NCBI GenBank assembly: GCA_031289895.1
Contig: JAITOP010000355.1
Coordinates: 1 to 7,897 of the forward strand
Direction of reading: 5' to 3'
DNA length: 7,897 bases
Source: Prevotellaceae bacterium
GTDB taxonomy: Bacteria; Bacteroidota; Bacteroidia; Bacteroidales; UBA932
Every line of letters begins with the position of its first letter. Within the stretch, counting starts at the first letter, position 1. Below are positions 1 to 6,364 of the stretch, one piece after another. A program made the position numbers and the translations under genes. The notes under the pieces were generated by a model that was given only the letters and a program-made list of their open reading frames with translations, was not told the DNA's origin and ran no database searches.

Positions 1-267
1 CTTAAATTTGTTGATATTAACAAACTTACTGAAGAAGAAGTTGACTACAAAAGCAAAATACTTGAATGGGGACAAAAAAACAAATCAAAATTGGTTTTTG
101 AATGTTGCGAAGAAACCACATTTCCCTCTTCCAACCGCTTTCGCGCAATATTGTTCGACGGCGATATAATTCTCGGCGAAGGCTACGGCGCATCCAAAAA
201 AGAAGCCGAGCAAGCCGCATCACGACAAGTAATGTACAGCGGCAAAATCGACATCAACATCAATTGA
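1..267 (+). CDS. rnc: Ribonuclease III, C-terminal part (partial at window edge)
   Basis: An open frame runs from the first base to a TGA at 265-267 and gives 88 residues with no start in the window, so the gene begins upstream. The residues form a canonical double-stranded-RNA-binding domain: a first helix (KSKILEWGQKNK, about residues 17-28), a three-stranded sheet with FRAILFDGDIILGEGYG (about 47-63), and the second helix with the signature SKKEAEQAASRQVM (65-78), whose two lysines contact the RNA backbone in this family. RNase III cleaves double-stranded RNA in rRNA precursors and some mRNAs, using an N-terminal nuclease domain that lies outside the window. The DYKSKILEW linker-to-helix junction is typical of bacterial RNase III. 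Another dsRBD protein cannot be strictly excluded without the catalytic half. The short polar tail (GKIDININ) after the domain is unremarkable. No clear terminator follows; the gene converges on the GNAT gene. Confidence 0.85.
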   Translation, partial: LKFVDINKLTEEEVDYKSKILEWGQKNKSKLVFECCEETTFPSSNRFRAILFDGDIILGEGYGASKKEAEQAASRQVMYSGKIDININ

Positions 268-281
268 TTTTTTTTGTTTAA

Positions 282-362
282 TTGTTGATTTGTTTTTTGT
301 TTAATTGCTTATTTGAATGGCACGCAGATTACGCAGATGAAACAGATTTACGCAGATTTTTT
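282..362 (+). repeat. Composite intergenic repeat, copy A
   Basis: This is one of two copies of a composite sequence; copy B is at 6262-6343. Positions 282-301 match 6262-6281 exactly (20 bases). A shared ATTTGAAT follows at 311-318. The 42 bases 321-362 match 6302-6343 with one mismatch, and the last 38 (325-362 against 6306-6343) are identical. The module is internally repetitive, with CGCAGATTA, CGCAGATGAAA, CAGATTTA and CGCAGATTTT in succession. That near-identity outside genes indicates a dispersed repeat family. CGCAGATT-type repeats of this kind are, from memory, common between genes of environmental Bacteroidetes. No protein is encoded. Confidence 0.8.
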
Positions 363-427
363 GTTAAACACATAACTTTTCCTCTCTTACGAATAAGCAA
401 AAAAAATCTTTCAAATACCAACGACTA

Positions 428-481
428 AATACAGAATACGGAATACAGAATACAGAATACGGAATACTGAATACAGAATAC
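428..481 (+). repeat. Heptamer tandem repeat (AATACNG)7
   Basis: There are seven consecutive 7-base units, AATACAG, AATACGG, AATACAG, AATACAG, AATACGG, AATACTG and AATACAG, plus a partial eighth (AATAC). Only the sixth position of the unit varies. The array ends four bases before the stop codon of the minus-strand GNAT gene (485-487). Such a tract is expected to change copy number by slippage, but a change here would not alter the protein. Confidence 0.9.
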
Positions 482-484
482 CAA

Positions 485-1495
485 TCATTCGCTAATCATC
501 AAACTCATATATGGCAATTGATTCCAAAAAATAAACAGCGCAAGTTGTCGGATATTAAAGGTGTTTTCGGCAGCGGATAATTGCGTTTTTTTGCATTGGG
601 CATTTGCTATTGTGTAAAAACCTGTGTTTTCGGGAATTATATTATCTTTTACAAAAATTGTTGCTGTTTGTTTGGGGTGCGCGGCGGCGTAAAGTGTCAG
701 CATTTTTTCGACATTTATTATTCGCATCATTCCAAACGGCTCGATATTATGTTTTTGCGGTAAATCAAAAACCAACAAATTATCGTTTTTTGTTTTTTGT
801 GCTATCGTTTTCAGCAATGTATTTGTTATTTCGGTGGTGTCGGCAAAATGTTCGATAACGGAAATGTCATTGTTTATGCGGGTTGCAAATGATATTCCCG
901 CAATTTTATTTTCACATTCGGCAATTAAAATTATTCCGTTGCTGTTGTAAATATCTTGGCAAACAATTTCAAAATCATCAAAAGAATGTTGCACGCAGCA
1001 GTCGCGCCCGCTCATTTTTTTGTTGAAATATGTGAACGCATCATTTTTGTTTGCTTCTGCAAATTCGTATATTTTACAATCGTTTTTAATATTAAATTCG
1101 GAAGTATTTATTTGTGTTTTCGAGCGGAAAAATATTGTTTCATAATCGTTTTTTTTGTAAACATCAAACAGCCACAACTCAGCAGGAATAAGAAAAGTTG
1201 CATAAACGCCGTCGGCAAATAATTGCCGGTATGTTTTTGCTAAAAGTTTTTTCATCAAGCCCTGTTTGCGAAAATCGGGATGCGTGCAAATTGCCGATAA
1301 ATATGAAATATCAATAATTTTATCGAAAACATTTATCGTATATGGAATTGCCTGCAACGCAGCAACAGTAACATTATTTTGCAATATCGTTATATTATTT
1401 TTTTCAGAATATCTTTTTTGAAAATAAAAATCTAAAAATTCGTCGCTGTCATCAAAACAAAGTTTGTACAGTTTTTTTGAGTTTATTAAGTTCAT
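485..1495 (-). CDS. GNAT-family N-acetyltransferase, Eis-like two-part protein
   Basis: This gene encodes a 336-residue soluble protein without a signal peptide or membrane segment. The N-terminal GNAT domain (about 1-125) has the motif A strand YLSAICTHPDFRKQGLMKKLL (65-85, key residues C70, H72, P73, R76, G79). R-K-Q-G-L-M is the acetyl-CoA pyrophosphate-binding loop. It is followed by a helix and the strand ATFLIPAELWLFDVYKKNDYE. A second, degenerate GNAT-like half follows (about 140-250, including IILIAECENKIAGISFATR). The C-terminal segment (about 255-336, GMMRIINVEKMLTLY to LPYMSLMISE) resembles the SCP2-like tail of Eis-type acetyltransferases. The acyl acceptor is unknown; Eis relatives acetylate amines on varied substrates, but that does not fix the role here. 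The gene lies 172 bases downstream of the DUF2156 gene on the same strand. Its ATG at 1495 sits inside a repeat array and has no Shine-Dalgarno sequence, which is normal for Bacteroidetes. The family is certain; the substrate is not. Confidence 0.85.
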   Translation of the reverse strand: MNLINSKKLYKLCFDDSDEFLDFYFQKRYSEKNNITILQNNVTVAALQAIPYTINVFDKIIDISYLSAICTHPDFRKQGLMKKLLAKTYRQLFADGVYATFLIPAELWLFDVYKKNDYETIFFRSKTQINTSEFNIKNDCKIYEFAEANKNDAFTYFNKKMSGRDCCVQHSFDDFEIVCQDIYNSNGIILIAECENKIAGISFATRINNDISVIEHFADTTEITNTLLKTIAQKTKNDNLLVFDLPQKHNIEPFGMMRIINVEKMLTLYAAAHPKQTATIFVKDNIIPENTGFYTIANAQCKKTQLSAAENTFNIRQLALFIFWNQLPYMSLMISE

Positions 1496-1569
1496 AAAGT
1501 TATAAAGTTTGTAAAGTTCATAAAGTTTTTAAAGTTTTTAAAGTTATAAAGTTTGTAAAGTTCATAAAG
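1490..1569 (+). repeat. AAAGTT-type repeat array with a 30-base perfect direct repeat
   Basis: Bases 1496-1525 and 1540-1569 are identical over 30 positions (offset 44). The 14 bases between them carry further AAAGTTTTT units. Each 30-mer is itself made of smaller steps: ATAAAGTT, TTGTAAAG and TTCATAAAG. The step TTCATAAAG occurs three times (1491-1499, 1517-1525, 1561-1569), and the first copy contains the CAT that is the minus-strand start codon of the GNAT gene (1493-1495). On the minus strand the array is therefore the leader of that gene. Sixteen bases (1531-1546) recur exactly in reverse complement at 6377-6392. Confidence 0.9.
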
Positions 1570-1576
1570 AGTTTTT

Positions 1577-1672
1577 CAAATCAACAAATCAACAAAAATC
1601 AAATCAACAAAAATCAAATCAACAATTAAACAAATCAACAAATCAACAATCAACAAATCAACAAAAATCAAA
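1577..1672 (-). repeat. Imperfect TTTGTTGATT-type repeat array
   Basis: On the plus strand this reads as a run of CAAATCAACAAA-like units, with eight copies of TCAACAA at irregular spacing and AAAATCAAAT fillers. On the minus strand it is TTTGTTGATT, the same motif as on the plus strand at 282-301 and 6262-6290, so the orientation here is reversed. The array overlaps the 3' end of the DUF2156 gene: the stop codon (TCA on the plus strand, 1668-1670) lies in the last repeat-like stretch. There are no spacers of constant length, so it is not a CRISPR array. Confidence 0.85.
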
Positions 1673-2561
1673 TTAATTCCACATTATATTTTTCTAAAAT
1701 CATTTCGGGTTGATATGATAATTTTGCTTTTCGTAAACCTTCAATATCAAGGTCTTCTTCGCGATTGATGTATGTGTATTGCGCGGGAATATGTTTTGCA
1801 AACTCGTTGTTTATCACGGCATACGCGCCTTCGACGTTAGTGTCGGCTTTTTCGATACACACATCAAAAGTTTCGTAATTTATTACGCCGCCGTAAGTGA
1901 ACGCCGTTATTTTTCCGTTTACAAACAACACTCCGCCCAGCAAATTCAACACATCCATATTTGTTATTGCCAAAGTCAACGCCGTTCGCTCGGCAGATAA
2001 GGCATCGCGCTCGTCGTTGTTTACGTTTTTGTTGTACCAAAGTTTTTCAAGTTCGATACACTCTTTAACCAAGTCGGGAGTCAAATTTTTGTATTCGTAG
2101 TTGCTGTTATTTTTCAAAAAACGATTTATAAAATTTCGTTTCGACTGTAACTTTTTGCCTTTTAATGTTACAAGATTTTCGCGCAGATAAATGTAATCCG
2201 AATATTTTCGATTTACCGAATATTTGAACGTATTTGGCATTGCCTCTTCCAATTCGCCGCACAAATTTTTGCATGCTCCCTGTATTCTGAACGGTTTGGT
2301 TAACGATTTTGCATCATCAATTATTGTTTGCAATGCTTGTCGCAAATTTCCGTTACCTATTGGCATCATATAAACAAGTTCACCGTTGTAAAAAAAGCGC
2401 ATCAGCAGAAAATCGTTTACCACCGCGTATTGCGTGCGATACATAAACGACCAGCTGAATAAATTTATAAACGACAATTCGCAATTACGCCGCCAATGAT
2501 TAAGCGTAAACGACTCAATAATTTCTTTATCTTCTAATGTTATATTTTTAAAATTTATCAT
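1668..2561 (-). CDS. DUF2156 (LPG-synthase C-terminal-like) domain protein
   Basis: From ATG at 2561 the product has 297 residues and begins MINFKNITLEDKEIIESF, the usual opening of this family. The open frame continues to an ATG at 2672, but those 37 extra residues (MISIICCQNN..., rich in Lys, Ile and Ser) look like translated leader, so I prefer the inner start. Recognisable family segments are WRRNCELSFINLFSW (23-37), YSDYIYLRENLVTLKGKKLQ (120-139), GGVLFVNGKITAFTYGG (209-225, a GNAT-like beta hairpin) and YTYINREEDLDIEGLRKAK (262-280). The domain is related to the C-terminal aminoacyl-transfer domain of lysylphosphatidylglycerol synthase MprF, which has a double GNAT fold, but there is no membrane region here. 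The protein is therefore soluble, and transfer of an aminoacyl or acyl group is only inferred. The GNAT gene follows 172 bases downstream on the same strand, suggesting a pair. The stop codon lies within a simple-repeat array. Confidence 0.85.
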   Translation of the reverse strand: MINFKNITLEDKEIIESFTLNHWRRNCELSFINLFSWSFMYRTQYAVVNDFLLMRFFYNGELVYMMPIGNGNLRQALQTIIDDAKSLTKPFRIQGACKNLCGELEEAMPNTFKYSVNRKYSDYIYLRENLVTLKGKKLQSKRNFINRFLKNNSNYEYKNLTPDLVKECIELEKLWYNKNVNNDERDALSAERTALTLAITNMDVLNLLGGVLFVNGKITAFTYGGVINYETFDVCIEKADTNVEGAYAVINNEFAKHIPAQYTYINREEDLDIEGLRKAKLSYQPEMILEKYNVELI

Positions 2562-2669
2562 TTTTTCTGTATATTTTTTTATTTTACTTCTTGATATTTT
2601 GCCTTTTGTAGATTTAGAAACTGTGTAGATTTTAATAAAAATATTGTTTTGACAGCAAATAATGCTAAT

Positions 2670-2677
2670 CAAAATTA
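2670..2677 (-). promoter_or_regulatory. Possible -7 element (TAATTTTG) for the DUF2156 gene
   Basis: On the minus strand this octamer fits the Bacteroidetes -7 consensus TAnnTTTG. Transcription from it would start just inside 2670 and leave about 100 bases of leader before the ATG at 2561. It would make the upstream ATG at 2672 untranslatable, which agrees with the inner start. The nearest TTTG upstream (2690-2693) leaves a spacer of only 12 bases, shorter than the usual 17-20 or so, and AT-rich DNA throws up such octamers by chance. Confidence 0.25.
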
Positions 2678-2758
2678 ATAATTTAATTGCAAATAACGAA
2701 AAAGTTTTTTCTTATGACGCTTAATTTTCTTAACTCTTAACTTTTCATTCTTCATTCT

Positions 2759-2912
2759 ACACGTAGTGCGGGTGGGCGGTTGTGGTTCTATTAACTTTTG
2801 TACTCCGCACTTTTTTTGTATTTGTGTTTTCATCCCCCAATCGCTTCGTTTCATTTGGGGTTATTCACATTAAAGTCAGAAGGACTTTTTTGCTATTCAA
2901 CAAAATTGTAAT
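2759..2912. repeat. Hairpin-rich intergenic block, possible small interspersed element
   Basis: This block differs from the surrounding AT-rich DNA. It contains three inverted repeats: AGTGCGG/CCGCACT (2765-2771 with 2805-2811, loop 33, followed by T7 counting the last stem base), CCCCAA/TTGGGG (2835-2840 with 2855-2860, loop 14), and AAAGTC/GACTTT (2872-2877 with 2883-2888, loop 5). It is bounded by related direct repeats: TTAACTCTTAA plus TTCTTCATTCT on the left (2730-2758) and the same pair in compact form on the right (2912-2933). On the minus strand it reads from an AGTCCTTCTGACTTT hairpin through AATAACCCC to an ACCGCCCACCCGCAC segment, a layout that recalls non-coding repeats seen in environmental Bacteroidetes genomes. 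That resemblance is from memory. Only one copy lies in the window. Confidence 0.45.
2765..2817 (+). terminator. Terminator-like hairpin followed by a T tract (plus strand)
   Basis: A 7-bp GC-rich stem, AGTGCGG paired with CCGCACT, is followed directly by T residues to 2817, the form of an intrinsic terminator on the plus strand. The 33-base loop is long and no plus-strand gene precedes it, so it has no obvious client. It is more likely part of the structured block than a working terminator. Confidence 0.25.
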
Positions 2913-2939
2913 TAACTCTTAATTCTTCATTCTCAATTC

Positions 2940-5711
2940 TTAATGCGCCTCTATCCAGTTGTTGCCATAGTTTGCTTCGGCAATTAGTGGTACGTGCAGG
3001 TTGGCGGCATTTTGCATTTCGGTTGAGATGATATTTAATATTTTATCGAGTTCCGGTTTTTCTACATCAAAAATAAGTTCGTCGTGTACTTGCAAAATCA
3101 TTTTTGCCGACGATTTTTCTTCTTTTAATTTGTTGGCAATCTTAATCATCGCAATTTTTATTATATCTGCGGCTGAGCCTTGAATTGGTGCGTTTATTGC
3201 GTTTCGCTCGGAAAGTCCGCGCACGATAGCGTTTCCGGATGTTATGTTGGGCAGCCAGCGTTTGCGTCCGAAAATTGTTTGGGCAAAGCCTTTTTCCCGC
3301 GCCTCGTCAATGGATTTGTTCATGTATGTTTTTACGTCCGGATAGAGTTGAAAATATCCGTTTATAAGTTCAGTTGCCTCTTTGTTTGAGATATTTAGCC
3401 GTTGCGCCAAGCCAAAGCCCGAAATTCCGTAAATGATTCCAAAATTTGCTGTTTTTGCTTTTGTGCGTTGTTCGCGAGTAACTTCGTTATTGCTTATATG
3501 ATAGATTTTTGCGGCTGTTGAGGTGTGAACATCTTCGCCCGAATTAAAAGCATCTATAAGATTTTTATCGCCGCTTACGTGAGCCATAAGCCGCAATTCT
3601 ATTTGAGAATAATCGGCTGAAACGAGAACATGATTTTCTTCGGAGGCGACAAAGGCTTTGCGTATTTCGCGTCCATCTTCGTCTCGAACAGGGATATTTT
3701 GCAAATTCGGATTTGATGAACTTAATCGTCCCGTTGCTGTTACTGCCTGATTGAATGATGTGTGGATTCGTCCGGTCGCTTTGTTTATCAGTTCGGGCAA
3801 GGCTTCGACGTAGGTTGACAATAATTTTTTGAGCGAGCGGTATTCCAGAATTTTATTAATCACAGGATGTTTTCCGCGCATAGCCATTAAAGTGTCTTCG
3901 TCGGTTGAGTATTGTTTTGTTTTAGTGCGTTTTGCCTTGTCGTTGAGTCCCATTTTTTCGAAAAGTACAATGCCTAATTGTTTCGGCGACGAGATATTCA
4001 ACATCGGTTCGCCTGTCATATTTTTAATTTCGGTATCAAGTTCAATTAGTTGAATATTAAGTTTTTGTCCGAATATTTTTAATTTTTCGCTATCAATACG
4101 CACGCCGGCATATTCCATATCGCCAAGAATGGAAATCAGCGGAGCTTCAATATCGCAATATAATTTGTAAAGATTATTTTTTTTCAATTCTTCTTCGAGA
4201 ATATATTTTAATTGAATTGTAACATCAACATCTTCAACCGCATATTCGGCAACCGATTCGAGCGGCGCTTGCGAAATTTTTTTCTGATTTTTTCCTTTTT
4301 CACCAATCAATGTTTCTATTTTTACCGGCGAATACGACAAATATTTTTCGCTTAAAAGATTCATATTGTGGCGTAATTCGGGATTTAGCAAATAATCGGC
4401 AAGCATTGTATCGAAAAGGAAACCGCGCACATTTATTCCGTAATTTTTCAGAAAAAGATAATCGAATTTTATGTTTTGTCCTATTTTTGTTATTTCGTTG
4501 TTTTCGAATACAGGGCGTAATTTTTCCACAAAAATTCGTTCGCCGCCGTGATTTTCGCATATCGGAACATAATATCCTTCGTGCGGTTTTATGGCAAACG
4601 AAATTCCCACAAGTTTATCGCCAAAGTAATCAAATCCTTCGGTTTCGGTGTCGATACAAATTTCTTTTTGTTGCAAAAGTAATTGCACAAGTTCGTCGAT
4701 TTCGCTGCTTGTTTTCACAATTTTGTAATTGTGCGCAACCTCCGATATGGTTTTGAAAATGCTTACAGTTTCAACGTTTTGCGATGTTTGTTCGGCAACC
4801 GAATTTCCAAATAAATCAATTTGCACGGCGGTTTTTTGTTCTGGTTTACTTATTTCGCGCAGCAGCGATGCTAATTCGTATTTTCTTAATATTTCGGTAA
4901 GTTTTTCGTTATCGGCATCGTGTTTAAGAAGAGCGTTTTCGTCATATTCAACAGGGACGTTTAGGTTTATTGTAACGAGTTTTTGCGACAACAAAAGTTT
5001 TTCGCGATTTTCTTCAAAAATTTTACGTTGTTTTTCCGATAATTTATCAATATTTTCGAGTAAATTATCGACGCCGCCAAATTCTTGCACAAGTTTTGCA
5101 GCACCTTTTTCGCCAACGCCCGATACTCCCGGAACATTGTCGGATGCATCGCCCCATATTGCAAGAATATCAATAACTTGTTCGGGTTTTTCAATTCCGA
5201 AATGCGAACAAACTTCGGGTGCGCCCCAAATTTCTATATCGTTGCCCAAATGTTTTGGTTTGTACATAAATATCGAACCGCTGACAAGTTGAGCGTAATC
5301 TTTGTCGGGAGTAACCATATAAACCTGAAAATTATCGCGTTCGGCGCGTTTTGCCAATGTTCCTATTATGTCGTCGGCTTCGTAACCATCAACTTCAAAT
5401 ATCGCAATGCCCATGTTTTCAAGTATTTCTTTAATTACAGGAATTGATGCTTTTATAACTTCCGGCGATTTTAGTCGGTTTGCCTTGTATTCGGAATACA
5501 TTTCGTGGCGAAAAGTTTTTCCCCGATAAGGGTCAAAAGCCACAGCAATATGCGATGGCTGTTCTTTTTTAAGAATTTCAAATATCGACTTTGTAAATCC
5601 GAAAATTGCAGACGTATCAATGCCCGAAGACGTCATTACGGGGCGTTTTATAAATGCATAATAAGCCCGATATATCAGTGCATAAGCATCTATGAGAAAA
5701 AGTTTTTTCAT
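2940..5711 (-). CDS. polA: DNA polymerase I, full three-domain form
   Basis: This 923-residue protein is full length for the family (E. coli has 928) and acts in Okazaki-fragment maturation and excision repair. The 5' nuclease domain (about 1-290) keeps the acidic metal ligands: D8, D60, E111, D113 and D114 in GYEADD, D136 and D138 in TPDKD, and D188 and D191 in WGDASDN, followed by the helix-hairpin-helix VPGVSGVGEKGAAKL. The 3'-5' proofreading domain (about 345-520) has all three motifs: D354/E356 in DTETEGF, D417 in NIKFDYLF, and Y490/D494 in YAVED. The polymerase domain shows motif A (D700, E705 in DYSQIELR), motif B (R749, K753, F757, Y761) and motif C (H876, D877, E878 in QVHDE). Phenylalanine at 757 matches E. 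coli F762, the form that excludes dideoxynucleotides. All three activities should be present, unlike the many PolA proteins that have lost proofreading. The ATG at 5711 follows the queD-like stop by 15 bases, so the two are probably co-transcribed. Confidence 0.98.
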   Translation of the reverse strand: MKKLFLIDAYALIYRAYYAFIKRPVMTSSGIDTSAIFGFTKSIFEILKKEQPSHIAVAFDPYRGKTFRHEMYSEYKANRLKSPEVIKASIPVIKEILENMGIAIFEVDGYEADDIIGTLAKRAERDNFQVYMVTPDKDYAQLVSGSIFMYKPKHLGNDIEIWGAPEVCSHFGIEKPEQVIDILAIWGDASDNVPGVSGVGEKGAAKLVQEFGGVDNLLENIDKLSEKQRKIFEENREKLLLSQKLVTINLNVPVEYDENALLKHDADNEKLTEILRKYELASLLREISKPEQKTAVQIDLFGNSVAEQTSQNVETVSIFKTISEVAHNYKIVKTSSEIDELVQLLLQQKEICIDTETEGFDYFGDKLVGISFAIKPHEGYYVPICENHGGERIFVEKLRPVFENNEITKIGQNIKFDYLFLKNYGINVRGFLFDTMLADYLLNPELRHNMNLLSEKYLSYSPVKIETLIGEKGKNQKKISQAPLESVAEYAVEDVDVTIQLKYILEEELKKNNLYKLYCDIEAPLISILGDMEYAGVRIDSEKLKIFGQKLNIQLIELDTEIKNMTGEPMLNISSPKQLGIVLFEKMGLNDKAKRTKTKQYSTDEDTLMAMRGKHPVINKILEYRSLKKLLSTYVEALPELINKATGRIHTSFNQAVTATGRLSSSNPNLQNIPVRDEDGREIRKAFVASEENHVLVSADYSQIELRLMAHVSGDKNLIDAFNSGEDVHTSTAAKIYHISNNEVTREQRTKAKTANFGIIYGISGFGLAQRLNISNKEATELINGYFQLYPDVKTYMNKSIDEAREKGFAQTIFGRKRWLPNITSGNAIVRGLSERNAINAPIQGSAADIIKIAMIKIANKLKEEKSSAKMILQVHDELIFDVEKPELDKILNIISTEMQNAANLHVPLIAEANYGNNWIEAH

Positions 5712-5726
5712 TTTAAAATCATTTTT

Positions 5727-6167
5727 TTAATTATCGTCAGCAAACCATTCGGCGTAGGATGTTGCGGTTTCGTTAAGCCGTAAATGGTGTAATACAATGT
5801 TTTCAGGCAATAAAGGTTGTAATATTTCGATAAAATGTATAACCAAATTTTCGCAAGTAGGCTGATAATCTACAATTTCCACTTTTTGATATTCTTGTTT
5901 CAAATTGGCTGCAAGTTTTGCGTTTTTGCTAAGCACAAGCGCATGGTCGAATGGCTCGATAATATTATCGTTTACTATTTTTTTAAGGTCGCCGAAATCA
6001 ATAACCATACCTACTTTCGGATTATTTTGTTGGCGGTTTGGTTGTCCCGAAACGGTGATTTTAAGCACATACGAATGACCGTGAATATATTTACATTTAC
6101 CGTCGTAATTGGTAAGAGCATGAGCCATTTCAAATTTAAATTCCTTTGTTACACGTATTACTGTCAT
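5727..6167 (-). CDS. queD: 6-carboxytetrahydropterin synthase (QueD/PTPS family)
   Basis: This 146-residue protein matches the 6-pyruvoyl/6-carboxytetrahydropterin synthase family. The zinc ligands are H16 (FEMAH), H29 and H31 (IHGHSY). C25 in KCKYIHGH is the catalytic cysteine position of QueD. D74-H75 (FDHALVL) and E133 (LNETATSYAEW) complete the expected active site, and VIDFGDLK (55-62) and PTCENL (103-108) are family landmarks. QueD converts 7,8-dihydroneopterin triphosphate to 6-carboxytetrahydropterin on the way to queuosine in tRNA. The retained cysteine argues against the PTPS-III folate variant, which has glutamate there. The C-terminal ETATSYAEW differs from the ETCTAGCIY of E. coli. 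No queC, queE or queF is in the window, so the pathway assignment rests on the family alone. No Shine-Dalgarno sequence precedes the ATG. polA follows after 15 bases. Confidence 0.85.
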   Translation of the reverse strand: MTVIRVTKEFKFEMAHALTNYDGKCKYIHGHSYVLKITVSGQPNRQQNNPKVGMVIDFGDLKKIVNDNIIEPFDHALVLSKNAKLAANLKQEYQKVEIVDYQPTCENLVIHFIEILQPLLPENIVLHHLRLNETATSYAEWFADDN

Positions 6168-6261
6168 TTTGTTTTGATTAATTATGTTTAAAAATCGTTA
6201 TTTTCAGCCGTTAAAACCGTAAAGTTACAGAAAAATCGGTTAAAAAAAAGTTTTTTGTTTT

Positions 6262-6343
6262 TTGTTGATTTGTTTTTTGTTGATTTGTTGATTTGAATTA
6301 GCACACAGATTACGCAGATGAAACAGATTTACGCAGATTTTTT
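6262..6343 (+). repeat. Composite intergenic repeat, copy B
   Basis: This is the second copy of the composite at 282-362, in the same plus-strand orientation and with the same module order: TTTGTTGATTTG run, ATTTGAAT, then the CGCAGATTACGCAGAT module. The run is longer here, with an extra TTGATTTG step. One base is inserted before the module, and a single substitution (CACA for CACG) is the only other difference over 42 bases. Relative to the flanking minus-strand genes it lies upstream of queD and downstream of glmM. Confidence 0.8.
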
Positions 6344-6364
6344 TGATTTTAAAATCTTTAGAAC

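Larger units (their letters stand above)
268..484. other. Convergent intergenic region made of low-complexity modules
   Basis: This gap lies between the 3' ends of rnc (plus) and the GNAT gene (minus). It holds a T-rich TTTGTTGATT-like run (268-316), a CGCAGATTACGCAGAT module (321-362), about 65 bases of unremarkable AT-rich sequence, and a heptamer tandem array (428-481). I find no intrinsic terminator with a GC stem for either converging gene and no small ORF with coding character. Confidence 0.7.
2562..2939. other. 378-base gap between polA and the DUF2156 gene
   Basis: On the minus strand this is the 3' side of polA and the leader of the DUF2156 gene. Bases 2562-2720 are AT-rich with a possible promoter octamer. 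Bases 2730-2933 hold a GC-richer, hairpin-bearing block between short related direct repeats, listed separately. I see no coding ORF of convincing composition, no tRNA and no transposase fragment. Confidence 0.7.

Noticed and set aside
581..1222. Plus-strand open frames opposite the GNAT gene
   Set aside because: Phe/Cys/Tyr-rich translations complementary to a gene with clear GNAT motifs; not coding.
1490..1672. CRISPR-like array
   Set aside because: The repeats are short, AT-rich and directly abutting, with no unique spacers of constant length, and there are no cas genes.
2872..2891. AAAGTC/GACTTT hairpin with T tract as a polA terminator
   Set aside because: The T tract follows the hairpin only on the plus strand, whereas polA is transcribed on the minus strand; the stem is only 6 bp and AT-rich.
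4310..5292. Long plus-strand open frames (148 and 187 codons) opposite polA
   Set aside because: They lie antisense to strongly conserved exonuclease-domain coding sequence of polA, have compositions rich in Phe, Ser, Arg and Cys, and show no recognisable domain. They are shadows of polA codon use.
6220..6227. TAACTTTA on the minus strand as the -7 element of queD
   Set aside because: The last base differs from TAnnTTTG and no TTTG lies at the expected -33 distance; such octamers are frequent in this composition.
6168..6250. Riboswitch in the leader of queD (for example preQ1 type)
   Set aside because: The leader is AT-rich with no stable GC stems or recognisable preQ1 core, so there is nothing to support it.
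6345..6356. Perfect palindrome GATTTTAAAATC as an operator
   Set aside because: It has an all-AT core in AT-rich intergenic DNA, no second copy and no linked regulator; chance is the simpler explanation.
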